Origin: Owenia fusiformis
Taxonomy: Eukaryota; Annelida; Polychaeta; Sabellida; Oweniidae
DNA length: 64,000 nucleotides
NCBI GenBank assembly: GCA_903813345.2
Contig: CAIIXF020000003.1
Span: 5,975,815-6,039,814, forward strand
Direction: 5' to 3'
Both the position numbers and the translations under genes were made by a program. Below are positions 10,601 to 22,384 of the stretch, piece after piece (position 1 is the stretch's first letter; the number at the start of each line of letters is the position of its first letter). Under the pieces are notes generated by a model that saw only the letters and a program-made list of their open reading frames with translations, was not told the origin of the DNA and did not search any database.

Positions 10601-13600
10601 CCTTTCATAGCAAACTAAACAATTACAACATTTACTTACTGTTGTTTCTGTTTAGCTCTGTTAGGCAATGATGCATCTAGGTTCCCTTTCATCGCAAACT
10701 AAACAATTACAACATTTACTTACTATTGTTTCTGTTTAGCTTTGTTAGGCAATGATGCATCTAGGTTCCCTTTCATAGCAAACTAAACAATTACAACATT
10801 TACTTACTGTTGTTTCTGTTTAGCTCTGTTAGGCAATGATGCATCTAGGTTCCCTTTCATAGCAAACTAAACAATTACAACATTTACTTACTGTTGTTTC
10901 TGTTTAGCTCTGTTAGGCAATGATGCATCTAGGTTCCCTTTCATCGCAAACTAAACAATTACAACATTTACTTACTGTTGTTTCTGTTTAGCTCTGTTAG
11001 GCAATGATGCATCTAGGTTCCCTTTCATCGCAAACTAAACAATTACAACATTTACTTACTGTTGTTTCTGTTTAGCTCTGTTAGGCAATGATGCATCTAG
11101 GTTCCCTTTCATAGCAAGGTGGTGAAGAACTCGTGAGAATGCTTGCATTATGTTAGAACACATTAGCGTAGCTTCCTTTTGTATTGGCCTTTGTTCAAAT
11201 ATCTATAAACCAAATCTTGTGTAGCGTTAAACTTGTTATTCCTGTAGTGTTAAACATGTTGTCTCTTAAACATGTTGTGTCTCATACTTGAGTGGGTTTG
11301 GGGTAGATATCACCCAGAACATATATCATATCTAAGGAGCGGGCGGGACATATTGTATATGTTCCGCTCCAGACTAAATGCGGGCAGATATAATATATCC
11401 ATCCCGCCCCCAGGATTTTTCAAAAAATTTAAAAATTCAAATATTTTAAAAGTTTAAATTTATTTTAAAAGTTTAAAATTTTTAAAAAGTTCAAAAAATG
11501 TGCTAATTAAATTATATTGAACTAAAAGAATATGAGTATTACGGAAATGTTAATATAAATTGTGCTTTTACAGTAAAGACCTATCTTTTGAAAAATTTGG
11601 AATTGGAACGATAGCAAACTAGGTTCAATGACCATGTCAGTAATAGACCATGTATGCCCAATGACCATGTCAGTAATAGACCATGTATGCCCAATGATCA
11701 TGTAAGTCTAATGACCATGTTTAACAGGTATTCCTCTATTATGAAGATGATAAGTCTCACCTCAGCTTCCCCATCCTTGGTCTGCAGCACTACCTCATGT
11801 AAGTGCTGAACTGTCTCATTCACAATGTTCTCAAACAATAGAGGCTGAAATCATCAAAGTAAAGAGAAAGTTAAAGATAAGTTTATTTAGTTTTTATTAT
11901 TTTATATACATGTACTTTCTTTCTAGATTCTGATATTAATTCTTCCCAGTGAACTCCTCATGTCCCTATTGGCTAGCCCTGGATGACGATCAAAATATTC
12001 CCTGATTGGCCAGCCAAACTACCCTCTGATTGGCTAGCCAAACTAATTGCTGATTGGCTAGCCAAACTACCCAATAAATAGCTCTGAATAAAACGATTAA
12101 TTTACAGTTTCAATTTCACAAACTTATCTGACTTCATATTGTCAAGCTCTATTTTTTAAGGGAAGCAAAATTGCAATGTCCCTCATCAAGATGACCTTAA
12201 CTCACCAGTTGTGTCACTCCACCATTTTCATCATTTGTCGCAACTGCCCATGTTTCACAGCTGTTCAACCCATCAATATCTACAAATCCATACAAGCAAT
12301 TTCAGAAACATCATTTTATGGCAAGGAAAGAACCTTTACTGCTGTATATATCAAGTACTTCAAGTACTTGCATTAGTCTCTAATACTTTTTTAAGTTACC
12401 CGGCAGGCCCATAGCTAGCTTTTTCCAAGGGGGTTCAATTTTCAAAAAATTCCATGATCCAGGGGGTTCACATCCACATGTAACAACTTTGGTCCAAAAT
12501 CACTTGGTTTGGAAAGAATGTTTGGCCAGAGGGGGGTTGCTTTACTAACTCACTCAAATTGAATGTATTAATGCTTGTAGCCTGCATGGCTGAATGGTTG
12601 ACTTACCTTCTATAGCTTGGTTGAGAAGTACATTCACACAATTAGACCTCATGTCTAAGGCAAGCTCATGTAGACTTACCTTCTTTAGCCTGATTGAGAA
12701 GTACATTCATACAATTAGACCTCATGTCTAAGGCAAGCTCATGTAGACTTACCTTCTATAGCTTGGTTGAGAAGTACATTCATACAATTAGACCTCATGT
12801 CTAAGGCAAGCTCATGTAGACTTACCTTCTATAGCTTGGTTGAGAAGTACATTCATACAATTAGACCTCATGTCTAAGGCAAGCTCATGTAGACTTACCT
12901 TCTATAGCTTGGTTGAAAAGTACATTCATACAATTAGACCTCATGTCTAAGGCAAGCTCATGTAGACTTACTTTCTATAGCTTGGTTGAGAAGTACATTC
13001 ATACAATTAGACCTCATGTCTAAGGCAAGCTCATGTAGACTTACCTTCTATAGCCTGATTGAGAAGTACATTCATACAATTTGACCTCATGTCTAAGGCA
13101 AGCTCATGTAGACTTACCTTCTATAGCTTGGTTGAGAAGTACATTCATACAATTAGACCTCATGTCTAAGGCAAGCTCATGTAGACTTACCTTCTATAGC
13201 TTAGTTGAGAAGTACATTCATACAATAAGACCTCATGTCTAAGGCAAGCTCATGTAGACTTACCTTCTATAGCTTGGTTGAGAAGTACATTCATACAATT
13301 AGACCTCATGTCTAAGGCAAGCTCATGTAGACTTACCTTCTATAGCCTGATTGAGAAGTACATTCATACAATTTGACCGCATATCTAAGGCAAGCTCATG
13401 TAGACTTTCTATGGAATCAGAGGGAAGTTCCAGGCTGAGTAGAGAATTCACACACGACCTGCAGAGTAATAAATATGGTAAATAAATTGTATTTCCATTC
13501 ATGACGCAATGCATGTCCATTCATAGTCTCTAACATTGGTCTTTGACACTACTACTAAGTGGAAGACTATTTTATATACAGTATTTTATACATTTTCTAT

Positions 13601-16600
13601 ATATACATTATATTCAAATATATATTATATATGCACAGAGAGGAAAGCGTGTATTCACATATGAGATGATCAAAGTGAGCCATGGCAACTAAATATCATG
13701 GCACTTAATACCATAGTAGACTTAGTAGTGCTGGAGTTCATAAAACAAAAGCATAATTTATCAATTTTGAATGAAATAATGCCTTTAATATCATCTAAAC
13801 AGGCTTTTATGTTATGAAGTCAATGTAAACGACATTAATTCATGAAATGTTTTTTTCCAAGTGCTTAACAGATTGAGGATTTATAATTCATATATTCAGT
13901 AGTACCTGACACATCTGACACATTGAGGTAACCAAGCCCCAGGGGTGTGCCTCTCAGGCCAGATGCCAAACTTGTGCCTCTCATCTAGAGTGAGGTCTTC
14001 TGGGAGGTTTGTAGGGAGAAATGCTGCTCTTACAAGGTTGCTCAGTGTCTGGGTCACATCTAGGATCATTTTCTACAATATCAAGGAATTATTGCATGTA
14101 GAGATAACAAATGAATGGGAAATGCATGTACATTTGTACAAGTAATTATTAAGAGGAACACACAGTGCAGTTTTAGGATCTCAAAATCTAGAGTTCATTT
14201 ATCAAAAATCATTGTTTGGTCCTTGCTTCAAATTATTTGACAGCTCTCTAAGATAAACAATTCTCTGATAATCCAGTTTCACATGTGCCAAAATACTTTC
14301 CCATTTCGAAGAAAAGATTATTATTGATATTGCTCACAAACAATGAATTACCTTGAATTGCTGGTGTTTTACTGGATCAACTTTTGGGCCTTTTGCCATT
14401 GTTCCAGGCTTCACAAGTTTGCCACTTAGATACGCCTGACCTAATCTCCAGAGGTCAGGGAATGTATCAGTGAGTATTTTACATAAGTCTTCTATAAAGT
14501 GAACCTGCTGTGGCACTCTTGTAACTGCAAACAAGACACAAAATGATAAATAGAGCACTTTTTAATCAAATTAGCATACCCTATACCTAATCAGATCTTG
14601 GCACTAGCCTGCTCTTGCATGTGTTAAATTTCAAGTTGAATGGATAAGTGTTTTTTCTGAAATTTTGATGACAAGATTTATGCCCAATCAGATGTCTAAG
14701 CACGCATCATCACAAGACGATTACAATATAGCACTGCAATTAAAACAAGGCATTAAAGATATGTAGTACATACATGTAGTACTTCTATGACAGAATGAAT
14801 GACCAAATGAGCTTATATGTCTTCTCCACTGATTGCCTAACATTATTAGGCAATAGATCCTGATGAACCAACCTCAATCCATCTTAACAAGACCTACACT
14901 AGACCACCTCTTGGCAAAATCTTCCATTCAGTAGTGAACTGAGTCGAAAACTGAGAAAAATATGAATAACATGAATACCTGGCAAAACGAAAAGATTACA
15001 AAAACTGTTCCACTAAGCAGTGCAACATGACCTATCAGTGGCGTAGCTACGTGTACGCCAAGTACGCCCAGGCGTACTCTCAAATTTTAAGGAAAAATAA
15101 AATTTACCTGATTAATTGAAAAATAAATATTTTACCAAAAAAATCGCCTTGATAGACGGCTTCGAGCGCCGATGGCATGATTATATAGAATCTGTCTATT
15201 TTGTTTCCCGAATATTATCTGTTAATACAGTTAATTCAATCCCTTTAAAAAGCTATGTCAAAATGATCAAACAATACATATTTCCTTCATTGAATTAAGA
15301 GTGTTTAGTGTGTCCTGTTACGCGGTAAACACGATACAAAAATATGTCATATTCCGCAACGAATATGGCATATTCACTTGCGGTGTATGACAGTACGCAA
15401 TTGTCAATTGCATCGATTGAACGAACAAGTAAAACGTTATAAATTATCATAATGATTACTGAATCAACAGTACTGTGTATCGAATATATTAACTTAGCAG
15501 AAGTATCAGTCACCAATTTCGCGTAATAAACTTTCTCAATCAAACCAGGATTCATATATTAGTACTCGACGCACTAAGTATATTGGTAATCCAGCGTAGT
15601 TTTACATTTAGAGTCGATTCTCTCAACCAATCAAATCAAGGCTTTCTGTATCACGTTTTCACCTGCGGTATATGTCATATTCACCTGCGGTATATGGCAT
15701 ATTCTGCAAGTGAGTATGATATATTCCGCAGGTGAGTATCGGGTATTCACTGAAATCAATGTATCGCATATTCACTTCGGAATATCGCATACTTGCCTGC
15801 GGAATATGCCATATACCGCAGGTGAGTATGGCATATTCACCCGTATCACAAATACCGCGCAACCATGAATGTATGCCATATACCGCGTAACATGTCCCCT
15901 ATCTTCTGAACACCCGGGATCTTCCTATTTTATGGAACCATCGTTTTGTTAATTTTGATAAAACCGGGAAATCATACGGGCGTACACTCGCAAAATGGGC
16001 TAGCTACGCCTCTGCTATGATATACATACGTGAGCCTGTTTTTCCTTTAGTTTTCATGGGAGATGACTTCTTTTTCTTGGGTGACATAAGCTGAAGCTCC
16101 TTAGAAGCAGACTTGTCTTTCTCAATGTGTTCATCTTTACATCTAAGTAGCAGGTCTAATAACCATTTCTGTTGGTTGCTTATACACTCCCAGGCCGGGT
16201 CCCCTTCCATCTCCAAACTGATTAGATATCTGGAGGGGAAAAATTCATAAAACGATAATGTATTACAAGTCAGTCAATAAAACGATTATTTCAACTTTGA
16301 GTTTGAGTTTGGAAATTGAGTTGTGTTTTTATCCATAGCAGGCTGTCCATTTCTGACACCCAATGACATTTCTGGAAAATAATATCTTATTAATAAGTTA
16401 ACCTTTGATTAGGTTTGTTGGAGAATTTCTTATGATAATCTTACATAAAAAGATTAAAAGGATCTTAAATGTTTTAAGTGTTGAAGAAGCAAGACTGGAT
16501 TGCAAAGAATTTGATATACAAATATCTCTAGCATGTATCAACTAAATAAACAACTGAATCAAAAACAAATATTCCATCCAAGAATCATTTTAATTAACAA

Positions 16601-19600
16601 TGACAAATACCTAATAAGTTTTTTCTGTTCCTCTAAAGGAGTGGGTAGCTCCATTAACTTGGCATGGATGAATCTGCGGAAGTTTTGTATTCTTTCCTCA
16701 ACTTCTGCATCAACTAAAATGCAGAAAATTCTAGTGAGCTATTTGTGATTATCTAAAACTAGTTGTAATTCCAATAATAATCCCAAATACGTAGGTTTAC
16801 TGTGCATATTTTTCATTAATTCAGCATGACAAAAGGATTTTAGGATTTTACTGGAAACAAGAAAAATAAAACAAGTAAATTCATTCTGTGAAAAAATGGC
16901 AAGAAACAAAAAAAAGAGGCGATGTACAGGTACTAAGACCCCAGCCACTATTTGAGCTTTTAACAAGATGTAGGGGAATAACTAAAAGTGGTGAGAAAAA
17001 TCTACAATTCAAAACAGTTTTTCAACCATTTCACTAATATGTGCCACACACCAATGTTATCTCATTTCAAATATGTCCTTTGTAGTATTTAAGTAAATAT
17101 ATCCTTGGATAATTGAGGAATCCGCCAGAGATTAACCTTACAAAATATAATATGATGTCATATACGTCCGGGTTCTGGTCAAGTTTCAAAATAAACCCAG
17201 ATGAAGATCAATTTGAAACATAGCAGAAGAGAAGAAATCTGAAATTTTCTTTTTATTGCAATAAAATCCGATTTACCTTTTTTAAATACATTTACATCTG
17301 TTTTTCCATAGAGAGTCTTGGCTCTGGCATAATCTGATATGACAAGGTCATAATCACCCTGGAATATTCAAAACAAATATCTTTTAAGTACAGGGTGACA
17401 TAAAAAATGCAACCCTCTAATTTTGAAATAACTTCTATACTTTATATGACTAAAAAATAAAGAATATACAGTTGTAATAAAATAATACTATTAAAGACAA
17501 AGAAAAGCAATTGTAAATTACATTATTAAAGAATTTTATACAATAAACGTTATCAAAAACAGTACTATTAATATTAATTTGCATTGCACATATCTCTGAG
17601 TTCACTACTTCTTGTAATGTGAATTAGGTGTGTCAAATAAAAGAGAAATAAATACCGTTTTTATGTTTCTATCTATAGCACAAGGAAGGCTGAAGAAGAA
17701 CTTGAACCTCTGCAAGACTTGAAGAGCGTTCCTAGTGGCATCTGCCTTGTCCTTTCTTCCTAAGACATCTTTGAACAGATTGTCTGCACAGTCATTGCCC
17801 TCTAGAAAAAAAGTTACTCAAATAAGTGAAAGTATTGTATTCTCCCTAAAGACAGTACAGAGCACATTTAGCCAGAAAACTAATGAAATCTTTATAATAT
17901 TAAAACATATTAAGACATCACATTCAAATAATTTCCAAATATGTCGCAAAATAGGCAAAAATATGATAAATTGAACCACATTTAAACTTATGATTATCCA
18001 TATCTAATTTTTATTCGAACATGTTTCTGATACCTGCTAGTGCTCTGCCAAGACTCTCTGTCATGTTAGCTCCTCCCACAAGCTGTTTCTGGTCCTCGAC
18101 CAACTTCTCATGCATTGCTGGAAAAGTATACATGCAATTCAATGCTATTACTCTAAGACACATTCTCAGAATGCCATGTCCATTTTCTGGTAGCATTGTA
18201 GTTTACCTGATTGACAAATACAACAAACATTCTTTGCATGTTCTGGTCCATCCAAATATCTTTTCTAAGTTGGTTGAAAGATGGCAGTGTGGTCATTTAT
18301 CCATAACCCATTCTATTATAATCAATCAGACTGAGTATCTGAGGTCCTTCTCTTAGATACTGTTGTCAGATACTTGAGAGGAGATACATAACTTTTGGTT
18401 ACCTGATAATGTATCAAGACAAGCGATGAAGGCTGAAAGGTTTGTTTTAACAAATTCACGTGGACCTTCATTACTTTGTGAGGCCTTTCTTTTCAGGTAT
18501 GCTAGCCCTGCCTTTAAATCATCAAACCTGAAGTGACAAAACATGAACTGTAACTTTATTGCCTCAAAGATCTGTTCCATTTATAGAGGTTTATTCAACA
18601 TGACACAGTCAATCAAAGTGAATCATACATCTTTGAAATATTTTCCACTTATTGAGTTTTCCCAAAATTGAAGGTTTTTAGTTTTTACTCTCTTTAAACT
18701 ATTTGAAAAATTATTTTATGGCTTCAAACTAGATCTCAAAGAGGGTCAAGTGACATGTGACATTTAAAGATTTACTTAAAACCAGTAATCAATGTTTCAT
18801 TTTTATTCGAACAGGTCAGGAATAGTCGAAATTCAACTTTATTTCAGGTAAAAACATTGATATGTAACTTGGCAATCATAAAAACATCATATAGGGGGTT
18901 ATCTTACCCTGTACCATGGTGATTCTCCAGCAAGAACCAGGCAGGTACAAAATTATCTGCAGTTGTAGCTCCGCATCCTGAAATTGTACAATTGTTGGAC
19001 ATAATATCAAGGAAATCAAACTGAGGTGGCTACTATAGTAAAAATAGCCTCTGTTTGAACATGTTAGTAGCCTTCTACTTTGTATAAAATTTCAATATTT
19101 CAAAGTGCTAACTTAGCCACCTATTTTTATGTAAGAAGCAGGGTCTCTAGTTTGTCAATTAAGACTGCCCTGATATGTGCGAACCTACACAACTACACTG
19201 TAAACTCCACAGCATTAAAACAACTGGGCTCAGTATCTCCCATTGACTTACATATTTGAAATCAAATAGGCATTATGGATATGCATAAAATGAATGTGGA
19301 TATGACTCAATCCGAAAAGCAGTTTTAATTTGTGCGGCCAATGTCGATCCCATAGGCTCACTGTGTGAGCCAAAAACCTTGAAATGTGAACACCTGCTAA
19401 TTTGAACACTTTTGACCAGTCCCAATAGAGCTTGGATGACAGATTTAACTGTTATTAGTTAAGCTCCCGAGTGAAAGGAGATGACTTAATAGGGAAAGTT
19501 GAGTGCATGATTTGCCCATCTCTAATTAGTTACATCTAGCTAATGAAAGCCACTTACCTCCTGGAAACAGCTCCTGTAACTCTTCTTCAGGGAACTTGGA

Positions 19601-21366
19601 CCTGAAAATTAATTTAATAAATCAAAATACATGGATGTAAAATACTGGTTCCTTTGATTTTGAGTTAGAATATAAAACGATGCAGATTGTCGATTTTTAT
19701 GGCTAGATTACATCAATTGAAAATTTCACAATATTGATATGTTAAATCATCCATTTGTCACTTACATAAACAGGCCTGTCAACTTGGGAACACCTAACAT
19801 GAGTGACTTGGAAATGTTGAACACCTCCCCTCAAAATGTGGACACCTTGGTCCAAATCTGAACACCTTGATCCAAATTTTGAACACCTTGGTTTAAATCT
19901 TATTACATCTTGCCAAATTTTGAACACCTCAAATTTTTCGCGCTCGCTACGCTCGCACTTCAAATATCCATCACCGGTACGAAAAATTTCGAACGGAATG
20001 CGTGCCATATCCGTAATTCGCGTGAAAAGTCCTAACGAAATGCGTACGTATTTTTCCCGTCGTTCATACTTTTGCTGTGTAGACGATCTTTTTTAGAAAA
20101 TTTTCTACAGAAATATTTTTGCTTGACAATTACCAGGTAAAATGCGTATTTGCGTGACATTTTCCGTCACGCAAAAATAACTGGCGTGACTTCAAATTCT
20201 TCAGCAAATGCGTGACAAATACGCAAATTGCGGGACAGTTGACAGGCCTGCATAAAACTGATGACAAAAATTAACCATTTCACTAGATTTGAACCGCATT
20301 TAAATGCAGTTGAAATTATGAAAGTACATTGCAAATCTGACAACAACATTTCAATGTAATACAGCAAAACATAATAAAATGGAAACCATGTATTGAACTT
20401 ACTCGCTGCCTTCATCTGAGATGCCTAATGGGTTATCATGTTCTTTGAGTATTGGTGACTGTGGTCTATGTCGACCATCCACCATGGCATATCTTGCCGT
20501 CTCATCCACCCAGACAGCAGACTCTTGGAGGGGACCTGGCAATATGAGAAGAGAATTCTCAATTAAATACACATGTACATGTATTAGGTTATGTCTTCAC
20601 TTATATATTCAATAACAATGATGTGAAGTGTAACTTAGTTGATTGGAACGAATCTATATGAATGGCAAATTAAACTTAAAATAAACTTTCTTCTGCCAGG
20701 GAAATTCAATGGAAAAGTGTGTGGTTATTTTCTAATCAGTCCAGTAAGTCAACATAGCTGCAAATGACTAACCAGTCTGTACAAAGAAACCTCTAAAGCC
20801 GACAGTGCAGCTCCCGACTCCTCCAGATCTGGTCATTACTATGACATCACCTTTCCCCTTCCCAAGTCCTGTGCGTGCGATAATCTTGCTGGATGATTTC
20901 CATTCTGCAGCTAGGTGGCAATCTACACCACATATCTTCAGACCTAAATGAATATTAAAAACAACATTGTTATGTACTGGTACATGACCATTGCCTGCAA
21001 TTTCAATTCAAAAACAGAGTACATGTATGTGTATTCATGTACAGTATATTGTATGTTCTATCTTTAAATATTACATCTTTGTAGGCAGAACAAATGGCCG
21101 CCTCAAACAGATGGCAATATGCCTAAACCTAAGTAGATCTACTGCAAGAGGTGTTTTTGAGTGTCATGGAGATTATATGTGATATACTCAAGAGGTTTCC
21201 ATCATTCTGTTTAGATACATAAGGCTAGTACAATGTATTGTATGTCAGTACCTATAAGATCCCTAGCATCAACCCCAAGATTCTCTCCACGTATTGTTAC
21301 TTTTGTTCCTGGTGGGCCCTCCTTTGGCGATATTCCTGTGACGAGTGGTAATCTTTTCAATCCCAT
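4669..21366 (-). CDS. EXOC2: Exocyst complex component 2 (Sec5), 23 coding exons, 923 aa
   Basis: Sec5 is a subunit of the octameric exocyst, which tethers secretory vesicles to the plasma membrane; its N-terminal TIG/IPT domain is the RalA-binding region in vertebrates. Exons, in transcript order: 21366-21252, 20943-20773, 20535-20403, 19601-19558, 18977-18908, 18527-18403, 18117-18034, 17801-17656, 17358-17277, 16713-16611, 16229-16030, 14524-14352, 14072-13906, 13458-13337, 12279-12206, 11844-11761, 11202-11060, 9766-9580, 9213-9072, 8567-8389, 7353-7292, 5164-5105, 4774-4669. They sum to 2772 nt with unbroken phase, close to the 924 aa of the human protein. The start reads [20 protein letters not shown], followed by [11 protein letters not shown] and [14 protein letters not shown] (TIG domain, about residues 5-95). 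Later blocks typical of Sec5 include [56 protein letters not shown] and MYAGKFDW. All introns are GT-AG except intron 20, which has a GC donor (CAG|GCAAGT). Introns 14, 17 and 20 contain tandem copies of the adjoining exon edges. The call is firm; exact exon ends come from manual splice-site reading. Confidence 0.96.
6876..7014. repeat. Long hairpin (inverted repeat) in EXOC2 intron 21
   Basis: Arms of about 50 bp: AGCAGGTGTAATATCGTCGA and GGGCTAGGCACAAA on the left match their inverse (TTTGTGCCTAGCCC, TCAACGATATTACCCCTGCT) on the right, around a loop of about 40 bp. It would fold strongly in the pre-mRNA. It is probably a foldback element. Confidence 0.8.
7300..8215 (-). repeat. 73-bp tandem array of the EXOC2 exon 21 acceptor and 5' edge
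   Basis: On the minus strand each unit reads TTTGTGTTTCAG|GCCAGG followed by the first ~49 nt of exon 21 ([16 protein letters not shown]), then about 24 nt of intron-like spacer starting ATTGCATTATG. The acceptor GGCC (plus-strand coordinate) recurs at 7351 (the true exon), 7424, 7497, 7570, 7643, 7716, 7789, 7862, 7935, 8008, 8081 and 8143, with a fragment near 8186-8215. The unit at 7424 has CAA for CAG before GCC and the one at 8081 has lost its acceptor; the others keep an apparently usable site. No donor follows the copied exon piece, so only the true exon can be spliced on both sides. Confidence 0.95.
8230..8442 (-). repeat. 52-bp tandem array of the EXOC2 exon 20 donor edge
   Basis: The 3' end of exon 20 (minus strand TTTAACTCATATGGGGC through TTTACAG) plus the GC donor GCAAGT and about 20 nt of intron is repeated with exact 52-bp spacing (GAGTTAAAGC at 8249, 8301, 8353, 8405 on the plus strand). 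The exon's own donor is at 8389/8388. Two further copies, at 8337 and 8285, keep CAG|GCAAGT or nearly so; the outermost one near 8233 is degenerate. The array abuts the exon 21 acceptor array, so the two together fill most of intron 20. Confidence 0.92.
10030..11120 (-). repeat. 84-bp tandem array of the EXOC2 exon 17 donor edge
   Basis: Thirteen units at exact 84-bp spacing (CTGTTG on the plus strand at 10051, 10135 and so on to 11059). Each holds the last ~57 nt of exon 17 ([18 protein letters not shown]), the donor ACA|GTAAGT and about 27 nt of intron. Only the innermost copy at 11060 is attached to the rest of exon 17. Units are nearly identical; variants include GAAGC for GATGC, CATCGC for CATAGC, one CTATTG and a weakened donor (GTTAGT) in the last unit at 10051. 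The array makes up about four fifths of intron 17. Confidence 0.95.
12595..13410 (-). repeat. 73-bp tandem array of the EXOC2 exon 14 donor edge
   Basis: Donor copies (ACTTACC or a close variant on the plus strand) lie at 13331 (true exon), 13258, 13185, 13112, 13039, 12966, 12893, 12820, 12747, 12674 and 12601, giving ten decoys. Each unit carries the final ~62 nt of exon 14 ([20 protein letters not shown]) followed by GTAAGTC. The array majority differs from the true exon at five codons, all synonymous (GAC/GAT, AGG/CGG, TCT/TCA, AAC/AAT, CAA/CAG). The donor sequence GTAAGTC shares AAGTC with exon sequence AAAGTC at the other unit edge, which suggests the original slippage point. Confidence 0.95.
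15036..16014. mobile_element. hAT-like non-autonomous element in EXOC2 intron 11
   Basis: Ends are CAGTGGCGTAGCTAC and GTAGCTACGCCTCTG-like (GCTAGCTACGCCTCTG), matching inverted termini of a type common among hAT MITEs. The interior includes a palindrome-rich patch (15655-15890) of TATGGCATATTC and CACCTGCGGTAT blocks. The element ends only about 15 bp from the exon 11 donor at 16030. Flanks do not give a clean 8-bp duplication. Confidence 0.55.
19771..20250. mobile_element. MITE in EXOC2 intron 3, CAGGCCTGTCAACT termini
   Basis: Inverted ends CAGGCCTGTCAACT and AGTTGACAGGCCTG, each flanked by CATAAA (19765-19770 and 20251-20256), a clear direct duplication of at least 6 bp. The interior has short repeats of GAACACCTTGATCCAAAT. 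The termini resemble hAT elements. Confidence 0.75.
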
Positions 21367-21375
21367 TTTAGAGGT

Positions 21376-21408
21376 TTATCCAATGTATGTTTTCAAGCGA
21401 CACATCAT
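21376..21408 (-). other. Upstream ORF in EXOC2 5' leader (10 codons)
   Basis: Directly after the acceptor that opens the start-codon exon, the leader begins with ATGATG and runs MMCRLKTYIG before TAA. The stop lies 9 nt ahead of the EXOC2 start codon at 21366. If the leader is spliced as proposed, ribosomes would meet this ORF first and would need to reinitiate or leak past it, which could damp or regulate Sec5 translation. It is a sequence observation only; translation is not shown. Confidence 0.5.
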
Positions 21409-21864
21409 CTGAAAATATAATGTTAAATTATACAAACAATGTACAGAACAAGTTGTGTATACACTGTACATGTACAATGTATAAGATTGAGTGAGATGGT
21501 AGTCTAGTCTGCACCATGGGCTTTCAATTCTATGAATGCCCATGTCTGCACATACATGTACAGACCAAATGTACAGACACTTTGCACTCTTGTTCCCCAC
21601 TGAAGGGGCTGGAATTAATATACATTATTCTGCAAACAAACAAAGCTAAATTAATGAAGTAAGCTTACAAATCTGAAAGAAATAATTATCTGGAGATTTA
21701 TTAGAAATTGAGTCCTCTGTTTGAGCATGTGGAAATGCCATAATATGTAAACGTACTTTAGTTTTTTTTGATTGGAATAAATACTTATACATAGGCTTTA
21801 ACATATGAACAAGTCTCATGGTGCTCAATGACCAATAAACCACGAGAATAAGTAAATATCTTAC

Positions 21865-22000
21865 CAAATTTTTTTATAATTTTCAATTTTGTGTTTACTT
21901 CCGGTTTGCTTCCTGGTTGGCGTAATCCAGTAGCTGTTTTGACCGGGTAGGTGTGCACGGAGAGGCACCTCTTCTATCACTGTTAATGGCCACTCCAGAG
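21865..22000 (-). promoter_or_regulatory. EXOC2: EXOC2 5' non-coding exon and likely promoter
   Basis: Reading the minus strand, this stretch is richer in GC than its surroundings and contains an ETS-type motif, ACCGGAAGT (21905-21897), common in promoters and first exons of housekeeping genes. A good donor, TTTG|GTAAGATA, ends the putative exon at 21865. The matching acceptor is TTTTCAG at 21409, so a first intron of about 455 bp would separate it from the start-codon exon. The transcription start itself is not visible; the outer boundary is approximate. Confidence 0.5.
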
Positions 22001-22384
22001 GATCTCTGAAGTATATAATATGTTTATTATGTAGAAAAGATACCAATGGTTTTGAAGATGCATGAATAAAATGTATTACTTTTTGTAAAAGGGATATAAC
22101 GGTTCGCCTTTGTTGGAAAAAATGTTATTTAACATTTCCTGGTTTCAGTTTCGTTTCAGCCTGGCTTACGAACAAACAGTGTAAATTGAAACAATTTAGT
22201 TATAGTTCGTAACTTAACGCGTGCTTACATTAGTATCTGTTAAATGTATCAAATTACACAAATACGATTAGACTGCAATCAGACAATGTGATGCTTCTGT
22301 CACATGATGTACAATACAAACAGTATGAATAGATCTACATTCAATAAACTTATCACATGATGATCAGATGATTCTCATAAATAC

